64,000 nt of DNA from Actinomadura rudentiformis (GTDB lineage Bacteria > Actinomycetota > Actinomycetes > Streptosporangiales > Streptosporangiaceae): contig NZ_WBMT01000030.1 of assembly GCF_008923185.1 (NCBI RefSeq), forward strand, positions 1 through 64,000, written 5' to 3'. Made by a program: the position numbers and the translations under genes. Shown in pieces: positions 1 to 10,900 of this stretch. The notes under the pieces were generated by a model. It ran no database searches, had not been told where the DNA came from, and worked only from the letters and a program-made list of their open reading frames with translations. The first letter of the stretch is position 1. Every line of letters starts with the position of its first letter.

Positions 1-3000
1 TGCAGGCGCTTCCGGGCGGTGGCGCGATGGTGGCGATCGCTGCGGACGAGGAAACGGTGCGGCCGTTGCTGAGGGCCGGGGTGGACATCGCGGCGGTGAA
101 CGGCCCGTCGTCAGTGGTGATCTCCGGTGTGGAGTCTGAGGTGCTGGAGATCGCGGATCGGTTCGCAAGGACGAAGCGGCTGAAGGTGTCGCATGCGTTC
201 CACTCATCGTTGATGGAGCCGATGCTGGCGGAGTTCCGGCGGGTTGCCGAGTCGGTGACGTATCACCCGCCGCAGATTGCGATGGCGTCGGGTGAGGTGA
301 CGTTGCCGGAGTATTGGGTCCGTCAGGTGCGGGACACCGTCCGGTTCCATGACGCGGTCGAACAGGTCACCGACCAAGGAGCCACGTGCTTTTTGGAGAT
401 CGGTCCGGATGCCGCCTTGTCAGTGCTGATCGATGGCGGGATTCCAGCACTGCGCAGGGGCCAGTCTGAGACGCAAGCTCTGATCGCCGCCGTGGGGCGG
501 CTGCATGTGAGCGGGGTGTCGCCCGACTGGGAGGCGTTCTTCGCCGGGCGGGACGTCCGCCGCGTCGACCTGCCGACCTACGCGTTCCGGCGCGAGCGGT
601 TCTGGCTGGACGGGCGTACCGACGGCGACGACGCCGCCGCTCTCGGGCTGGACCGTGCCGATCATCCGCTGCTGGGCGCGCTGACCGTCGTGGCCGACTC
701 CGGCGCGGTGGTGCTGACCGGGCGGCTCTCGGTGGCGGCGCAGCCGTGGCTCGCCGACCACGGAGTGGACGGCCAGGTGGTGCTGCCGGGCACCGCGTTC
801 GTGGAACTGGCGATCCGGGCGGGCGACCAGGTCGGCGCGGACCGCATCGAGGAGCTGACCCTGATCGAGCCGCTCCGCCTCGACGAACGGAGCACGGTGC
901 GCATCCAGGTCGTGGTCGGCGAACCGGATGACTCGGACGCCAGGACGGTGGGGATCTTCGCACTGGACGAGGACGGGTGGACGCGGCACGCGACCGGACT
1001 GCTCACCCGTTCCGCCGAGCCAGGCGGATTCGACCTGGCCGCCTGGCCGCCCGCGAACGCCGAGCGGATTCCGGTGGACGACCTCATGGACGGCCTGGCC
1101 GAATACGGCCTGGTCTACGGCCCCGCCTTCCAAGGGCTGCACGCCGCATGGCGGCGCGGCGACGACGTCTTCGCCGAAGTCACGCTGCCCGCCTCGACCG
1201 GAGACGACGCCGCCCGGTTCGCCATGCACCCCGCGCTCCTCGACGCGGCGACCCATGCGCTGCGGCTCGGCACCGGCAGAGCCCGGCTCCCGTTCTCCTG
1301 GTCCGGTGTCACGCTGCACGCCTCCGGCGCGGACACCCTGCGCGTCCGGTTCTCGCCCGCGGGCCCCGACGGGTTCGCCGCTGAGATCGCCGACGCGACC
1401 GGCGCCCGCGTCGCCTCGGTCGAATCGATCGTCTTCCGTCCGGTCGCCGCGGCACCGGCCGGTGGGAGCGGGGGAGGGCTCTTCCGCCTTGAGTGGAGCC
1501 CGGTCCTCCCGACCTCGGACGTCCATGACGGGGAGGTGCTGACCTGCCCGAGCGGCGAGGTTCCGGAGGTCGTCCGGGAGGTACTGGAGGGCCTGCGGAC
1601 CTTCCTGGAGAGCGACCGGCCGGCGCTGGCCGTGGTGACCCGCGGTGCGGTGACCGTGCACGACGAGACGCCGGATGCGGCGAGTGCCGCGGTCTGGGGC
1701 CTGGTGCGCTCGGCGCAACTCGAACACCCCGACCGGATCCTCCTGATCGACTCCCCTGATCCCGTCGACCGGATCCCCGTGGCCGGGCCGCAGCTGGCGA
1801 TCCGTGGCGGCGTCGCCCACGCGCCCCGGCTGACCCGGGTGGAGCCGTCGCCCGGGTCGTTCCGACCGGATGGGACCGTGCTGGTCACCGGGGCGTCCGG
1901 TGCCCTCGGCGGTGCCGTCGCGCGTCACCTCGTCACCGCGCACGGCGTCCGCCGCCTGGTCCTGGCGACCCGGCGTGGCAGCACCGGCCTCGCCGGCGAG
2001 CTGGCCGCGCTCGGAGCCGAGGTGACCGTCGCCGAGTGCGACGTCGCGGATCGTGAGGCCCTGGCCCGCGTCCTGGCGGAGATCCCCGACCTGACCGGCG
2101 TCGTGCACGCCGCGGGTGTGCTCGACGACGGCGTGCTCACCGAACTGACGCCCGAACGGTTCGAGGCGGTCATGGCGCCGAAGGTGACCGGCGCGCTGAA
2201 CCTCCACGACCTCACCCGCGACCGCGAGCTGTCGGCGTTCGTGCTGTTCTCCTCGGTCTCCGGAACGCTCGGCGCACCGGGACAGGGCAACTACGCCGCC
2301 GCCAACGCGGCCATGGACGCCCTCGCCGCCCGGCGCCGCGCCGAGGGACTGCCCGCGCTGTCGCTGGCATGGGGCCCGTGGGTCACCGGCGAGGACGGGA
2401 TGACCGCCGGGCTGAGCGCCGCCGACCGTTCCCGCATCTCACGCGGCGGCTTCCTGCCGCTGACCGCCGAACGAGGCCTGGAACTCTTCGACGCCGCGCT
2501 CGGCTCCGCACACCCGGTGGTCGTCCCCGCCCGGATGGCCGGGGCGGACGGCCGGGCGCGCACTCGCCCGGCGGCCGCCGGGCGCCGGGCGGCGACGGGA
2601 CCGGCCGCCGTGCCCACCGACCGGGCGGGCATGCTGGAGCTGGTGCGCGGCCAGGTCGCGGCGACCCTCGGGCACGCCTCCGCCGCCGCCGTCGATCCCG
2701 GCCGGCCGTTCCACGAGCTGGGCTTCGACTCGCTCACCGCACTCGAACTCCGCAACGGTCTCAGCGCCGCCGTCGGGCGCCGACTGCCCTCGACGCTCGT
2801 CTTCGACTACCCGACCGCCACCGACCTCGCCGCCTACCTCCTCGACGAGCCGGGTGGCCGGGCCGCGAGCCCGGCTCCGGCTCCCGCTCCGGCCGCCGAA
2901 CCGATCGCGATCGTTGGGATGGCGTGCCGCTTCCCCGGCGGCGTGCGGTCACCAGAGGACCTGTGGCGGCTGGTCGCCGAGGGCGTGGACGCCATCGGCG

Positions 3001-6000
3001 GCTTCCCCGTCGATCGCGGCTGGGATCTCGAGCGCCTGATCGACAGCACGGGCGAGACCCCGGGCACGACCTACGTCGGCGCGGGCGGTTTCCTCTACGA
3101 CGCGGGCGACTTCGATCCCGGCTTCTTCGGTATCGCGCCGCGTGAGGCCGCGCTGGTCGATCCACAGCAGCGGTTGTTGCTGGAGGTGTCCTGGGAGGCG
3201 CTGGAGCGGGCCGGGATCGACCCGACGTCTCTGAAGGGCAGCCCGACCGGGGTGTTCGCCGGAGTCCAGTACCACGACTACGTCGGCAGCAACAGCACGG
3301 GAGCGATCGCCACCGGCCGCATCGCCTACACCTTCGGCCTCGAAGGACCCGCCGTCACGGTCGACACGGCATGCTCGTCGTCGCTGGTCGCGCTGCACTG
3401 GGCCGCGCGATCGCTGCTCGGCGGCGAGTGCTCGCTCGCGCTGGCCGGCGGCGTGACCGTCATGGCGACGCCCGAGACGTTCGTGGAGTTCAGCCGCCAG
3501 CGCGGCCTGGCGCCCGACGGCCGCTGCAAGGCCTTCGCCGAGTCCGCCGACGGCACTGCCTGGTCCGAAGGCGTCGGCATGGTCGTCCTGGAACGCCTCT
3601 CCGACGCGCGCCGCAACGGCCATCCCGTCCTCGCCGTCCTTCGGGGAAGCGCGGTCAACCAGGACGGCGCGTCCAACGGGCTCACCGCCCCGAACGGCCC
3701 GGCGCAGCAGCGCGTGATCCGTCGCGCCCTCAACGACGCGGGCCTGTCCGCCGCCGAGGTCGACCTGGTCGAGGCCCACGGCACCGGTACGACGCTCGGC
3801 GACCCGATCGAGGCCGAGGCGCTCCTGGCCACCTATGGGCAGGACCGTCCAGCCGACCGGCCCCTCCGCCTCGGCTCGATCAAGTCCAACATCGGGCACA
3901 CGCAGGCGGCGGCCGGAGTCGCCGGCGTCATCAAGACGGTCATGGCCATGGAGAACGGCGAGTTCCCCAGGACACTGCACGCCCGCATCCCGACGACGCA
4001 CGTGGACTGGTCCGGCGGCGAACTGGAGCTCCTCACCGAGCAGGCTCCCTGGCCCTTGAACGGGCATCCGCGCCGGGCAGGGATCTCCTCGTTCGGCGTC
4101 AGCGGCACCAACGCCCACGTGATCATCGAGCAGGCCGAGCGGGACGACGACCGCGCCGCGCCGGTGCCCTCGCCGGTCGTCGCGTGGCCGGTCTCCGCCC
4201 GGACCCGCGCCGCGCTTCGCGCCCAGGCCGAACGTCTCCTCGCGCATGTCGACGACGCGCCCGGCACCGACCCCGCCGACCTCGGCTACTCCCTGGCCGC
4301 CGGGCGAGCGTCGTTCGAGCACCGCGCGGTCATCGTCGGCCGTGACCGGGGCGAACTCCTCACGGGACTCCTCGCCCTGGTCGACGGCGAGGACGCACCG
4401 GGTCTCGTTCAGGGTGTCGCCGACGGAGCCGGCAAGACGGCGTTCCTGTTCTCGGGTCAGGGTTCGCAGCGGGTGGGGATGGGCCGGGAGCTGTATGAGG
4501 CGTTCTCGGTGTTCGCTGAGGCTTTCGATGCGGTGGACGCCGAGTTCCCGTTCTCGCTGCACGAGGTCATCGCTGATGAGCGTGTCCATCAGACGGCTTA
4601 CACACAGGCTGCTTTGTTCGCCTTCGAAGTGGCGTTGTATCGGTTGGTGGAGTCGTGGGGTGTGCGTCCGGATTGGCTGGTGGGTCATTCGATTGGGGAG
4701 TTGGCGGCTGCGCATGTGTCCGGGGTGTGGTCGCTGCCGGATGCGGCTCGTTTGGTGGAGGCGCGTGGCCGTTTGATGCAGGCGCTTCCGGCTGGTGGCG
4801 CGATGGTGGCGATCGCCGAAGCCGAAGAGGTCGTCCGGCCGCTGCTGAGGGCCGGGGTGGACATCGCGGCGGTGAACGGCCCGTCGTCAGTGGTGATCTC
4901 CGGCGTGGAAGCGGAGGTCATTGACATTGCGAGTCGGTTCGCAAGGACGAAGCGCCTGAAGGTGTCGCACGCGTTCCACTCGGGGTTGATGGAGCCGATG
5001 CTGGCGGAGTTCCGGCGGGTTGCCGAGTCGGTGACCTATCACCCGCCACAGATACCGATGGCCTCCGGCGAGGCGGCCTCACCGGAGTACTGGGTGCGGC
5101 AGGTACGCGAGGCCGTCCGGTTCCATGACGCGGTCGAGCAGGTCAGCGGCCAAGGGGTGACCCGTTTCCTGGAGATCGGCCCGGGCGCCGCCTTGTCGGC
5201 GCTGGTCGGGGACGCCGTCCCGGCGCTGCGCAGGGACCAGCCCGAGCCCAAGGCCCTGGTCACCGCCGTCGCTCAGCTGCACGTGAACGGCAGGTCCCCG
5301 CAGTGGCGGGCCTTGTTCGAGGGCGCCAGGACGGTGCCGCTGCCCACCTACCCGTTCCAGAGGGAGAGGTACTGGATGTCCGTACCCGGAGCAGAGGCGG
5401 ACGCGGCGTCGATGGGGCTCGCATCGGTCGAGCACCCGTTGCTGGGCGCCGCGATCGAGTCCGCCGAATCAGAAGAGGTCCTGTTCAGCAGCCGGCTGTC
5501 GGTGGAGACACACCGCTGGCTGGCCGATCACGCGGTCGGCGGCGCGGTGCTGTTTCCAGGAGCCGGCCTGGTCGAGATGCTGATCCGGGCTGGTGACGAG
5601 GTCGGCTGCGGCCGGATCGAGGAGCTCACGCTCGAAGCCCCGCTGGTGCTGCCCGAGCGGGGCGCACGCCAGGTGCAGGTGGCGGTGAGCGCGCCCGACG
5701 GCGGCGGCGCCCGCACGGTGAACGTCTACTCGCGTGCCGAAGGCTCGGCCTGGACACGGCACGCCTCCGGGGTCCTGGTCCCGGGCACGGCCGACGCCTC
5801 GTTCGGCCTGACGTCGTGGCCGCCGCCCGGCGCCGAGCCCATCGCGATCGACGGTCTGTACGACGAACTCGCCGAGCGCGGCGTCGACTACGGCGCGGCC
5901 TTCCGCGGCCTGCGGTCCGCATGGCGGCTCGGCGACGAGGTCTTCGCCGAGGTGAGCCTCGCCGAGCCCGACCGGAGCCAGGCCGGCGAGTACGGCCTGC

Positions 6001-7955
6001 ATCCGGCGCTCCTGGACGCCGCCCTCCACGCCGCGGGTCTGGCGAAGGAAAGCGACGAGGTGGCGCTCCCGTTCTCCTGGTCGGATGTGGAGCTGTACGC
6101 GACGGGCGCCGGCGATCTTCGCGTTCACGTGCGGGAGTCCTCGCTCCATCTCGCGGACGTCGCCGGACACCCGGTCGCCTCGATCGGCGGCCTGGTGCTC
6201 CGCCCCCTCCCGGCCGGAGGACTCGGAGCGGCGCACGGCCCGGACGACGCGCTCTACAAGCTCGCGTGGGCCCCCGGGGCCGTCCCGGCGTCCGCGCCCT
6301 CCTCCTGGAGCATGTACGAGGACCTCGTGGACGGCGCCGCCACGGCCCCCGACGTGGTCGTCCTGCCGGTCACGGGAGGCATGGACGCCCCCGCCGTCCA
6401 CACCGCGACGAGCCGGATGCTGACGACCCTCCAGCAGTGGCTTTCGGAAGACCGCTTCGCGTTCTCACGGCTGGTGATCCTCACCCGGGGCGCGGTGGCG
6501 CTGCCCGGCGAGGACATCGCCGACCTGGCGGGAGCGGCCGTCTGGGGCCTGGTCCGCTCCGCGCAGAACGAGCACCCCGGCCAGTTCCTCCTCATTGACG
6601 CGGACGCCGGAACCGATGTCGCGGACATCGTGTCGATCGATCGGCCGCAGGCAGTGGTCAGAGGTGGCAGGACGCATCTGCCGAAGCTGACCGGTGTCCC
6701 GTCCGGCGCGTCCGGCGCATCCGGCGGGGGAGGCACCGACCTCGGTGACGGCACCGTGCTGGTCACAGGTGGTACCGGCGGTCTCGGCCGGATCGTCGCC
6801 CGGCACCTGGTCGAGCACCACGGGGCCCGCGACCTGCTGCTGGTCGGCCGCCGGGGCGCCGCCGCCGAAGGCGCGGCCGAGCTGCGGGCAGAGCTGACCG
6901 GCCTGGGCGCGGACGTCTCGATCGAGGCCTGTGACCTCGCGGACCGGAGCGCCACGGCCGAACTGCTCTCCGGCCGGAAGGTCACCGCCGTGTTCCACAC
7001 GGCGGGCGTCCTGGACGACGGCACCATCATGAGCCTGACCCCGGACCGGGTCGGCACCGTTCTGCGGCCCAAGGTGGACGCGGTCCTCAACCTCCACGAA
7101 CTGATCCCCGGCCACGACCTCAGGGCGTTCGTGCTCTTCTCCTCCGCTGCCGGTGTTCTCGGCACGTCCGGTCAGGGCAACTACGCCGCGGCCAACACGT
7201 TCCTGGACGCTCTGGCGTGGCACCGTGACGCCGCCGGGCTGGCGGCGCGGTCGCTGGCCTGGGGGCCCTGGGCGAGCGGCATGGCGGACGGGATCGGCGA
7301 AGAGGACCTCGCAGGCACCGGCCTGGCGGCCCTCTCCACCGAGGAGGGGCTGGCGCTGCTGGACGCGTCGGGGGTTGCCGTCGAACCGGCACTGGTGCCC
7401 GTACGGCTGGACCTGTCGACCCCGGACCTCCCGTTCCTCCTGCAGACCCTCGCCGACAACGCGCCGGCACGACGGTCCGTCGCGGCGGCCGGCGAGCCGG
7501 AGGAGGGGACCGGGTCGCTCCGCGACCGGCTCGCCGGCCTGCCGAAGGCGGAACGGGACTCCGCCCTGCTCAAGCTGGTCCGCGGGGAGGCGGCGGCGAT
7601 CCTCGGCCACCCCGACCTCGACGCGGTCGGATCCGACCGGCCGTTCCACGAGGTCGGCTTCGACTCGCTGGCCGCGGTCGGGCTCCGCAACAAGCTGACC
7701 TTCGCGGTCGGCAGGCGGCTGCCCGCCACCCTGGTCTTCGACTACCCGACCCCGAGGGCCCTGTCCGGATACCTCGCCGCAGAGATGTTCCCCGACGAGC
7801 CGGACACGCCGCCCGGTGCCCCTCCGGTCGAGGACCGGCCCCCGGGCCTGACGGAGAGCTCGATCGACGCCCTGGACACCGACACCTTGATCAGCATGGC
7901 CCTGCGGGGCAGCGACCTTGACGACGTTGAAACGGGAGAAGTGAGCGTGCGATGA
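1..7955 (+). CDS. Modular type I polyketide synthase, 5'-truncated: AT-DH-KR-ACP / KS-AT-DH-KR-ACP
   Basis: This is the 3' part of a PKS gene; the reading frame is open to the first base, so the start lies upstream. Residues are counted from the ATG at 27. Module A: end of AT (HAFHS near 60), DH with HGVDGQVVLP, KR from about 615 (GASGALGG, LDD, NYAAAN) and ACP with GFDSL near 899. Module B: KS 958-1385 (DTACSSS, HGTGTTLGDP, NIGHTQAAAG), AT from 1469 (GHSIGE, HAFHS), DH from 1801 (HAVGGAVLFP), KR from about 2241 (LDD) and ACP near 2544. There is no ER. HAFH ATs are known to favour malonyl-CoA, and LDD marks B-type ketoreduction, so each module should leave an E double bond (inference). The last 40 residues resemble a C-terminal docking segment. 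The gene overlaps the next PKS by ATGA, so the two are translationally coupled. Confidence 0.97.
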   Translation, partial: QALPGGGAMVAIAADEETVRPLLRAGVDIAAVNGPSSVVISGVESEVLEIADRFARTKRLKVSHAFHSSLMEPMLAEFRRVAESVTYHPPQIAMASGEVTLPEYWVRQVRDTVRFHDAVEQVTDQGATCFLEIGPDAALSVLIDGGIPALRRGQSETQALIAAVGRLHVSGVSPDWEAFFAGRDVRRVDLPTYAFRRERFWLDGRTDGDDAAALGLDRADHPLLGALTVVADSGAVVLTGRLSVAAQPWLADHGVDGQVVLPGTAFVELAIRAGDQVGADRIEELTLIEPLRLDERSTVRIQVVVGEPDDSDARTVGIFALDEDGWTRHATGLLTRSAEPGGFDLAAWPPANAERIPVDDLMDGLAEYGLVYGPAFQGLHAAWRRGDDVFAEVTLPASTGDDAARFAMHPALLDAATHALRLGTGRARLPFSWSGVTLHASGADTLRVRFSPAGPDGFAAEIADATGARVASVESIVFRPVAAAPAGGSGGGLFRLEWSPVLPTSDVHDGEVLTCPSGEVPEVVREVLEGLRTFLESDRPALAVVTRGAVTVHDETPDAASAAVWGLVRSAQLEHPDRILLIDSPDPVDRIPVAGPQLAIRGGVAHAPRLTRVEPSPGSFRPDGTVLVTGASGALGGAVARHLVTAHGVRRLVLATRRGSTGLAGELAALGAEVTVAECDVADREALARVLAEIPDLTGVVHAAGVLDDGVLTELTPERFEAVMAPKVTGALNLHDLTRDRELSAFVLFSSVSGTLGAPGQGNYAAANAAMDALAARRRAEGLPALSLAWGPWVTGEDGMTAGLSAADRSRISRGGFLPLTAERGLELFDAALGSAHPVVVPARMAGADGRARTRPAAAGRRAATGPAAVPTDRAGMLELVRGQVAATLGHASAAAVDPGRPFHELGFDSLTALELRNGLSAAVGRRLPSTLVFDYPTATDLAAYLLDEPGGRAASPAPAPAPAAEPIAIVGMACRFPGGVRSPEDLWRLVAEGVDAIGGFPVDRGWDLERLIDSTGETPGTTYVGAGGFLYDAGDFDPGFFGIAPREAALVDPQQRLLLEVSWEALERAGIDPTSLKGSPTGVFAGVQYHDYVGSNSTGAIATGRIAYTFGLEGPAVTVDTACSSSLVALHWAARSLLGGECSLALAGGVTVMATPETFVEFSRQRGLAPDGRCKAFAESADGTAWSEGVGMVVLERLSDARRNGHPVLAVLRGSAVNQDGASNGLTAPNGPAQQRVIRRALNDAGLSAAEVDLVEAHGTGTTLGDPIEAEALLATYGQDRPADRPLRLGSIKSNIGHTQAAAGVAGVIKTVMAMENGEFPRTLHARIPTTHVDWSGGELELLTEQAPWPLNGHPRRAGISSFGVSGTNAHVIIEQAERDDDRAAPVPSPVVAWPVSARTRAALRAQAERLLAHVDDAPGTDPADLGYSLAAGRASFEHRAVIVGRDRGELLTGLLALVDGEDAPGLVQGVADGAGKTAFLFSGQGSQRVGMGRELYEAFSVFAEAFDAVDAEFPFSLHEVIADERVHQTAYTQAALFAFEVALYRLVESWGVRPDWLVGHSIGELAAAHVSGVWSLPDAARLVEARGRLMQALPAGGAMVAIAEAEEVVRPLLRAGVDIAAVNGPSSVVISGVEAEVIDIASRFARTKRLKVSHAFHSGLMEPMLAEFRRVAESVTYHPPQIPMASGEAASPEYWVRQVREAVRFHDAVEQVSGQGVTRFLEIGPGAALSALVGDAVPALRRDQPEPKALVTAVAQLHVNGRSPQWRALFEGARTVPLPTYPFQRERYWMSVPGAEADAASMGLASVEHPLLGAAIESAESEEVLFSSRLSVETHRWLADHAVGGAVLFPGAGLVEMLIRAGDEVGCGRIEELTLEAPLVLPERGARQVQVAVSAPDGGGARTVNVYSRAEGSAWTRHASGVLVPGTADASFGLTSWPPPGAEPIAIDGLYDELAERGVDYGAAFRGLRSAWRLGDEVFAEVSLAEPDRSQAGEYGLHPALLDAALHAAGLAKESDEVALPFSWSDVELYATGAGDLRVHVRESSLHLADVAGHPVASIGGLVLRPLPAGGLGAAHGPDDALYKLAWAPGAVPASAPSSWSMYEDLVDGAATAPDVVVLPVTGGMDAPAVHTATSRMLTTLQQWLSEDRFAFSRLVILTRGAVALPGEDIADLAGAAVWGLVRSAQNEHPGQFLLIDADAGTDVADIVSIDRPQAVVRGGRTHLPKLTGVPSGASGASGGGGTDLGDGTVLVTGGTGGLGRIVARHLVEHHGARDLLLVGRRGAAAEGAAELRAELTGLGADVSIEACDLADRSATAELLSGRKVTAVFHTAGVLDDGTIMSLTPDRVGTVLRPKVDAVLNLHELIPGHDLRAFVLFSSAAGVLGTSGQGNYAAANTFLDALAWHRDAAGLAARSLAWGPWASGMADGIGEEDLAGTGLAALSTEEGLALLDASGVAVEPALVPVRLDLSTPDLPFLLQTLADNAPARRSVAAAGEPEEGTGSLRDRLAGLPKAERDSALLKLVRGEAAAILGHPDLDAVGSDRPFHEVGFDSLAAVGLRNKLTFAVGRRLPATLVFDYPTPRALSGYLAAEMFPDEPDTPPGAPPVEDRPPGLTESSIDALDTDTLISMALRGSDLDDVETGEVSVR

Positions 7956-10900
7956 ACAAGCCCGACGAGAGAGTGGTCGCCGCCCTCCGCGCCTCGATGA
8001 AGGAGACCGAGCGCCTCCGCGAGCAGAACACCAGGCTCACCGAAGCGCAGCGTGAGCCGATCGCGATCGTCGGCATGGCGTGCCGGTTCCCGGGCGGGGT
8101 GACCACGCCCGGGGAACTGTGGCGGCTGCTGGCCGACGGCGGCGACGGGGTCGGCGAGTTCCCGGCCGACCGCGGCTGGGACCTGGACCGGTTGTTCGCT
8201 GGGGACGGCAGGCCCGGCACGAGCGCGGTCCGCGAGGGCGGCTTCCTGCACGAGGCCCCCGAGTTCGACGCCGACTTCTTCGGCATCAGCCCGCGCGAGG
8301 CGCTGCTCATGGATCCGCAGCAGCGGCTGCTGCTGGAGACGTCGTGGGAGGCGATGGAACGGGCCGGGATCGACCCGCACCGCCTGAAGGGCAGCCAGAC
8401 GGGCGTCTTCGCCGGGGTGATGTACCACAACTACCCGGGCAGCTACGGCTCGTCCGGTGTGGTGTCCGGCCGCCTGGCCTACACCTTCGGCCTGGAGGGA
8501 CCGGCCGTCACGGTCGACACGGCGTGCTCGTCGTCGCTGGTCACGCTGCACATGGCCGTGCAGGCGCTGCGCCGCGGCGAGTGCTCCCTCGCCCTGGCCG
8601 GCGGCGTGACCGTCATGGCGACCCCCCGGACGTTCATCGAGTTCAGCATGGACGGGACGCTGTCCGGCGACGGGCGCTGCCGCGCGTTCGCGGAGTCGGC
8701 GGACGGCACCGGCTGGTCCGAGGGCGCCGGGATGGTGCTGGTGGAACGCCTGTCGGACGCCCGACGCCTCGGCCATCCGATCCTGGCCGTCATCCGGGGC
8801 AGCGCCGTCAACCAGGACGGCGCCTCCAACGGCATGACGGCCCCCAACGGGCCCGCGCAGCAACGCGTCATCAAGCAGGCGCTCGCCGACGCCGGCCTGA
8901 CCGCAGACCAGGTCGACGCGGTCGAGGCGCACGGCACCGCCACCGTGCTCGGCGACCCGATCGAGGCACAGGCGCTCTTGGCGACCTACGGCCGGGAGCG
9001 TCCCGGCGACCGGCCGCTGTGGCTGGGCGCGGTCAAGTCCAATCTCGGGCACACGCAGGCCGCGGCGGGCGTCGCCGGGGTCATCAAGATGGTGGAGGCG
9101 CTCCGGAACGGGCTGCTGCCCAAGACGCTCCACGTGGACGAGCCCAGCCGGCACGTGGACTGGGCCGAAGGGCAGGTCCGGCTTCTCACCGAGCCCGTCC
9201 CGTGGGGACGCAACGGCCATCTGCGCCGCGCGGGCGTCTCGTCATTCGGGCTGAGCGGCACCAACGCCCATGTGATCCTCGAAGAGGCGCCCGAGGCCAA
9301 GGACGACGCGCCGCCGGTCCTGCCCCGGCCCGGCGCCGGGATCCCGTGGGTCCTGTCCGCGCGCAGCCGCGCGGCCCTCCGGGCTCAGGCGCGCCGCCTG
9401 CTCACCCACGCGACCGGGGCCGACGCGGCCCCGGCCGACATCGGCCTCTCCCTCGCCACGACCCGCGCCTCGTTCGAGCACCGCGCAGTGATCGTCGGCA
9501 CCGACCGCGACACGCTGCTGGACGGCGTCCAGGCACTCGCCGACGGCACCGAGGCACCCGGCCTCTTCCAGGGACTGGTCCGCGGTGAGCCCGAGACCGC
9601 CTTCGTCTTCTCAGGCCAGGGTTCGCAGCGGTTGGGGATGGGCCGGGAGCTGTACGAGGCGTTCCCGGCGTTCGCTGACGTCTTCGACGCTGTGGATGCC
9701 GAGTTCCCGTTCTCCCTGCATGAGGTCGTCGGCGAGGAGCGGCTCAATCAGACGGCGTACACGCAGGCCGCCCTCTTCGCCATCGAGGTCGCGCTGTATC
9801 GCCTGGTCGAGTCGTGGGGTGTGCGTCCCGATCGGCTGGCCGGTCACTCGATCGGTGAGCTTGCGGCGGCGCATGTGGCCGGAGTCTGGTCGCTGCCGGA
9901 TGCGGCTCGCTTGGTGGAGGCCCGTGGCCGCCTGATGCAGGGGCTCCCGGCCGGCGGCGCGATGGTCGCGATCGCCGCATCGGAGGAGACGGTGCGGCCG
10001 CTGCTGACCGCCGGGGTGGACATCGCGGCGGTGAACGGCCCGTCATCGGTGGTGATCTCCGGTGCCGAGGCTGAGGTGCTGAAGGTCGCGGAGCAGTGCG
10101 CCAGGACCAAGCGCCTCGATGTGTCGCACGCGTTCCACTCTGCGCTGATGGAGCCGATGCTGGCCGAGTTCCGCCAGGTCGCGGAGTCCGTGACGTACCA
10201 GGCGCCGATGCTGCCCGCCGTGTCCACCGTGACCGGTGAGCGTGTCACGGCCGCCGACTGGGGCACGCCCGAGTACTGGGTGCGGCAGATCCGGCAGGCG
10301 GTCCGGTTCCACGACGCGATCACCAACCTCAAGGCCGAGGGGGTCAACCGCTTCCTGGAGATCGGGCCGGACGGGACTCTCACGGGGCTGATCGACGACG
10401 CCGTCGCCGTCCCGGCCCTGCGCCGCGACCGGCCGGAGGAGGAAGGCCTGACCGCGGCGCTCGCCCGGCTCCATGTCGCCGGCGTCTCCCCGGACTGGGC
10501 CTTGTTCTTCGCCGACCGCGGCGCGCGGCTCACCGATCTCCCGACCTACGCGTTCCAGCGGAAACGGTTCTGGCTGGAGCCGTCGTCGGCCGAGTCCGAC
10601 CCGGCCGCGATGGGCCTGACCCGCGTCGACCACCCGCTGCTCGGCGCGGCGGTCGAGATGGCCGACGGCGCAGGGCTGCTGTTCAGCAGCAGGCTCTCGG
10701 CCGAGACCCATCCGTGGCTGGCCGGGCATCGCGTCGGCGACGCGGTGCTGCTGCCCGGCGCGGCCTTCGTCGAGCTGGCCGTCCGCGCCGGTGACGAGGT
10801 CGGGTGCGGGCGGATCGAGGAGCTCACGATCGGCGCTCCGCTGGTGCTGCCCGAGTGCGGGTCGGTGCGGCTGCAGGTCGTGCTCGGCGGCCCGGACGAG

